64,000 nt of DNA from Xanthostigma xanthostigma (Eukaryota; Arthropoda; Insecta; Raphidioptera; Raphidiidae): positions 48,982,820 to 49,046,819 of the forward strand of contig OY754471.1 in the NCBI GenBank assembly GCA_963575645.1, given 5' to 3'. Of the stretch, positions 60,533 through 64,000 are shown one piece after another. The position numbers and the translations under genes were made by a program. The notes below the pieces were generated by a model. It did no database searches and was not told the origin of the DNA. It saw only the letters and a list, made by a program, of their open reading frames with translations. Each line of letters begins with the position of its first letter. Position 1 is the stretch's first letter.

Positions 60533-61055
60533 TTTTGCAATTTGTTGTGGAAATTTTCCCGCAAAACTGTGTGTAAAACGATTTTTAATTGACTTTTTAA
60601 TGCCACATAATATAAAGAAAAATCAGTCACAAGATGACGTGTATTTGGTAAGGTTCTTTGACATATAGGACGGAATGTCCCTAATTTTTTTCAATATTGG
60701 TACGTTAGTTTTTCTTTTTGAAAAATACCGGCAAAACGGATAAGGGTAAATCAATTAAAATAATCTTCGCTTTCGAATATTTTTAAACAAATAATTTGTC
60801 TAAACGATCGTCGCCCATTTTACAGTAAAAATTTAATTCTATCGGATTCTGGTGCAAAGACGCGAGTGTTCGGTACAAAACGATTACGTTTTGAATTGCG
60901 ATGTAATTGAAACGATTCAAATTCAATCGTTTGGCTTTCTTCTCTCAACAGTTTACGGAACCTGTCAATTTATTTTTGACAACAGCTACAGCTGGGCATA
61001 GAAATGTCATTAAAATTTTTGTGTATAATTTAAAAGAAATACTGTAAAATCGAGA
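60533..61055. promoter_or_regulatory. Shared upstream region of delta-COP (-) and the LRR gene (+)
   Basis: 523 bp between divergent starts. The delta-COP leader and probably both promoters are here. No TATA box is obvious. Confidence 0.45.
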
Positions 61056-62191
61056 ATGAGTACATTTTTAGAATTCGTCAGGCGAAATCACATGCTAGCG
61101 CTGATCGAACACGCCAAAGAATCAAAAAGTCAAAGTTTAAATTTAAGTGAATTCGAGATAGACGATCTGCCTTTGGCGATAACCTCTTTGCATGATCTCA
61201 GAAGACTCTATTTACAATTTAATAATTTAATCAAATTGCCAGATGAGATTTTAAATCTCACCGGATTGTATTCTCTAACATTAGACTATAATAAATTGAC
61301 ATCTTTGCCGAGTCCGATATATTCATTTAAAAATTTAATCGTTTTAAACATCAGTTACAATCCGTTGAAAGAGTTAACGCCCGAGATAGGAAGCTTATCG
61401 CTGCTCGAGATTTTGTGGTGCAATTGTTGCTGTCTCGAATCATTACCCGCCGAACTCGGCCTGTTGACGAACCTGGACACTTTCGGCGCCAGAAGTAATT
61501 CCATCTCGGTGCTGCCCGACGAGATGTCCGATTTAGTTAAATTAAGGTGCGCTCGCCCGCGGGCGTTCGTTCCGCCGTCGCTCGTCTATTTCTCTCTGAC
61601 CTAATTACTTACTGTAAGAACGTCACTTGTTGCAGGTGGCTGACGCTGGAAGACAATAATCTGTCCGAAATACCGTCTAATTTCTGGAAGTTGAGCAACC
61701 TGATTCATTTGAATTTGAGCAATAACAACCTAAGCGACATTCCCACTGAAGTCGGCCACATGAAGAATTTAAAATATTGTTTGTTGAGCAAAAACAACAT
61801 TCATCGCATTCACGAACACGTGCTAGAAAATATGAGTCATATAAGGAAAATCGACGTATCTAGGAATCCGGTGCCCGCTACGCAGGATATTACGCACGTA
61901 GGCATTCGATTGTCGGTCGTTCGGTAAAGAGCCGTAGTTTGTCGTTCATAGTTGATGAATTACTTTCAGAGTTATAAGAACGTGTGTTTCTGCGAAAGCA
62001 GTTGGGAGAAACTGAACGCAACGACTTCGGCCACGTCCGTAACCGATTCGGACAGCAGCGAGGAATGGGAGGCGAGCGTTGCGTCTTCGGCTCTCGACGA
62101 CGATAGCTCGAGCGATGCGGCGGATCACGATGAGCCGTTAGCCGCTACCAGTTTGCCGCAAATATCACGGATTGCAATGACAGGTCGATAA
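61056..62191 (+). CDS. Leucine-rich-repeat protein with acidic serine-rich tail
   Basis: Three exons: 61056-61546, 61636-61897, 61970-62191; 324 residues. Residues about 30-245 are eight to nine 23-residue LRRs of the LxxLxLxxNxLxxLP type (LRRLYLQFNNLIKLPDEI, LTLDYNKLTSLP, LTLEDNNLSEIPSNFWKL, LNLSNNNLSDIPTEVG). The last repeats lead to a short cap and a tail with VCFCESSWEKL, then a run of acidic and serine residues (TDSDSSEEWEASV). There is no signal peptide or membrane span, so it is likely an intracellular scaffold. The tail recalls LRRC58-like proteins, but I cannot name the orthologue with confidence. Confidence 0.85.
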
Positions 62192-64000
62192 CACTGATTA
62201 ATGATTACAATCAGAAAAAGCAGTTTTTATTAGTAACGATACACACGTGTTGTGCTTATTTGATTGTTAAATATTTAATTGCCACCAAACAGAAACAATT
62301 TAAAAACCGACATTTGTATTATTTACTTATTCATTTTGTCTTTTGTTTTTTTTCCAATGGATTTTGAAGCTAAGTATCAGAAAAATGTTTCACAGTTAAT
62401 ATGTAAGTTGTAAAATTTCACAAAATAACCGAAACTAATTCAATGCTTTATCCTTCTATAACAGGATGAACCGTAAAAAAAGATAAACGAAATCAGGCAG
62501 TTGTCGCCGTCGGCACAATTATTATGTCAAAACAGAAGAAAGTGTAATTCCATCCTTTCAATAGCCATATTTTGGAGATCCAGCAAACTATTAAAAAAAA
62601 ATAATATTTATTTTTGTGTACAAACAATATTTTGAAATGCCAAATTGCGATGTACAGAAAGAAATAAAAACTTAATTAACACAGGATTTCAATTTCTTTT
62701 GTTTTTTTCAGGGATGATAAATTTACAGTGCGTGTGGTTGCATTTTCGATGAACAGGACAAAAAAAAAAAAACTCAGTGGAATCATATTTCTAGTTATAA
62801 TAATAAAATAATAATTATTGAACTCTACATAAAATAACTACACACAATAATCAAGTTTTTGTCAAATGGGCAAACGTCAGTTATTTACGATAGATCAATT
62901 TACTGTCTTCAATTGTTTTTGCTTACTGTTTGCCCATTTTAAAATATTTGTTTTGGAAGAAAAATCATAAAATCAACTCAAATACAGTCAACCGGTCGAT
63001 GGCCCCGAGAATAATTTTACGATCGATAAAAAAACTCAGTTTTTTTACAAGTTACCCAGTTTTGCGGGTATAAAATTATTGCTCAATAAATTCACAAAAC
63101 GCATTTTAGATCGTGCCCGTGAAAAACCGTCGACTGGTGTTGATTCGATTAAAAAAAAAAAAATATAGTCAACATACAATTGAAAATATCTTTTCTCGTC
63201 TTATGTCAGATTGCAGAACGCTTTCTCAGAAAACCAGATTTTCTGACGAGCTCTGCAGCCTGGCATTGATATAAATTTATGAAAATGTGCGTCTTCCAAC
63301 TTGGCAAAAATAAACTAAAATATTTCATTAAATACCAAGCCTTTTGCAATGTCGGTGATTTTTCGCAATGTACTAAAAGGGCTCCACTCGCAAACCACTT
63401 CGAGTTTATTTCTAGAGCCAAGCGTCTTTCAATAATTTACAAAAACTCGTCCGATTCGTGATAATTTGTTTATTCATTTTTATTCAGCTCGAATGAAATG
63501 TCAAATGCTATTTATAGTCCAAGAACGATCTTCGTGAAATACCTAAAATCTCAAACGGCTAAAAATTTCAGTGATCGTTCTTGGGGTTACAAGAAACTAT
63601 TCTGACTATGAAAAAGTGTGCTCCGATTTGCAGTTAGGGTAGAAACCGCCCCTTTAAATTTTGTTTTCTAATTATCTCACAAACTATGAGATATATGAAA
63701 AAAGGTTTCGACAAAAAGTTGTAGATTTTTATATTTGCTACGAAAAAGTGCTCCAACCTCTTACCCCTATCTGCAATAGTTTACCCATAAATCGCCCCTA
63801 AAGGTAAAAAAATTGAAAATTATTATTTTTCTCAGCTGATTCGGGTTTTTTGTGACATTTTGAGAAGAAATTGCTCTTGGTATTTTCTTCGAAAAACGAT
63901 TATTTTAGAAATTACAAAAAAACGGATATTACCCCCTTTGCACAATAGTGTAATCTAATTGTCGTGAATTATTATAAAGAAATCGTATCCATGATTTTAA
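62192..64000. other. Window end without recognised gene
   Basis: AT-rich intergenic DNA. From about 63520 onward the sequence is less A/T-simple (GTTCTTGG...GCCCCTTTAAATTTTG, CTATCTGCAATAG) and shows paired words such as CCAAGAACGATC at 63520 and GATCGTTCTTGG at 63574, which looks like unclassified repeat DNA. No coding frame is supported. Confidence 0.4.

Overview
The window is nuclear DNA of an arthropod, most likely an insect. It is AT-rich, its protein genes are split by many short GT-AG introns, and the gene content is animal: a NinaC-type kinase-myosin, a Ras64B-type GTPase, a NitFhit fusion, CAF-1 p150, XPD, delta-COP. The species cannot be told from the sequence. Gene models were assembled by hand from open frames and splice sites; for every complete model the reading phases agree at every junction.

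Layout: <1-2695 (-) class III myosin ninaC (3' end outside the window); 2.7-6.7 kb nested DNA transposons; 6764-7691 (+) heme oxygenase; 9256-12695 (-) SCAMP with a tRNA-bearing, Mutator-like element in an intron; 13303-14514 (+) Ras2/R-Ras; 14.5-19.8 kb gene-poor with a hAT-like and other TIR elements; 19820-22571 (-) and 31690-32394 (-) two related glutamine-rich orphan genes, separated by a transposon block holding a second Mutator-like copy, a young CsRn1-type Ty3/gypsy element (25574-30177) and a PIF/Harbinger derivative; 32730-35971 (-) VPS45; 36251-37808 (+) metaxin; 38149-41692 (+) NitFhit; 42492-50289 (-) CAF-1 large subunit, with a KLF15-type zinc-finger gene (46962-48200, +) inside its largest intron on the other strand; 50952-55247 (+) XPD/ERCC2; 57453-60532 (-) delta-COP; 61056-62191 (+) leucine-rich-repeat protein; then about 1.8 kb without a recognised gene.

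Most conserved genes are in head-to-head pairs with short shared upstream regions (SCAMP/Ras2, VPS45/metaxin, CAF-1/XPD, delta-COP/LRR), which suggests bidirectional promoters. Functions are mostly housekeeping: vesicle traffic (SCAMP, VPS45, delta-COP), mitochondrial import (metaxin), chromatin assembly and DNA repair (CAF-1, XPD), signalling (Ras2). The most unusual material is the pair of Q-rich orphan genes and the mobile DNA: DNA elements carrying a tRNA-Glu-like Pol III unit, a minisatellite shared between two element types, and two Harbinger derivatives keeping different coding remnants.
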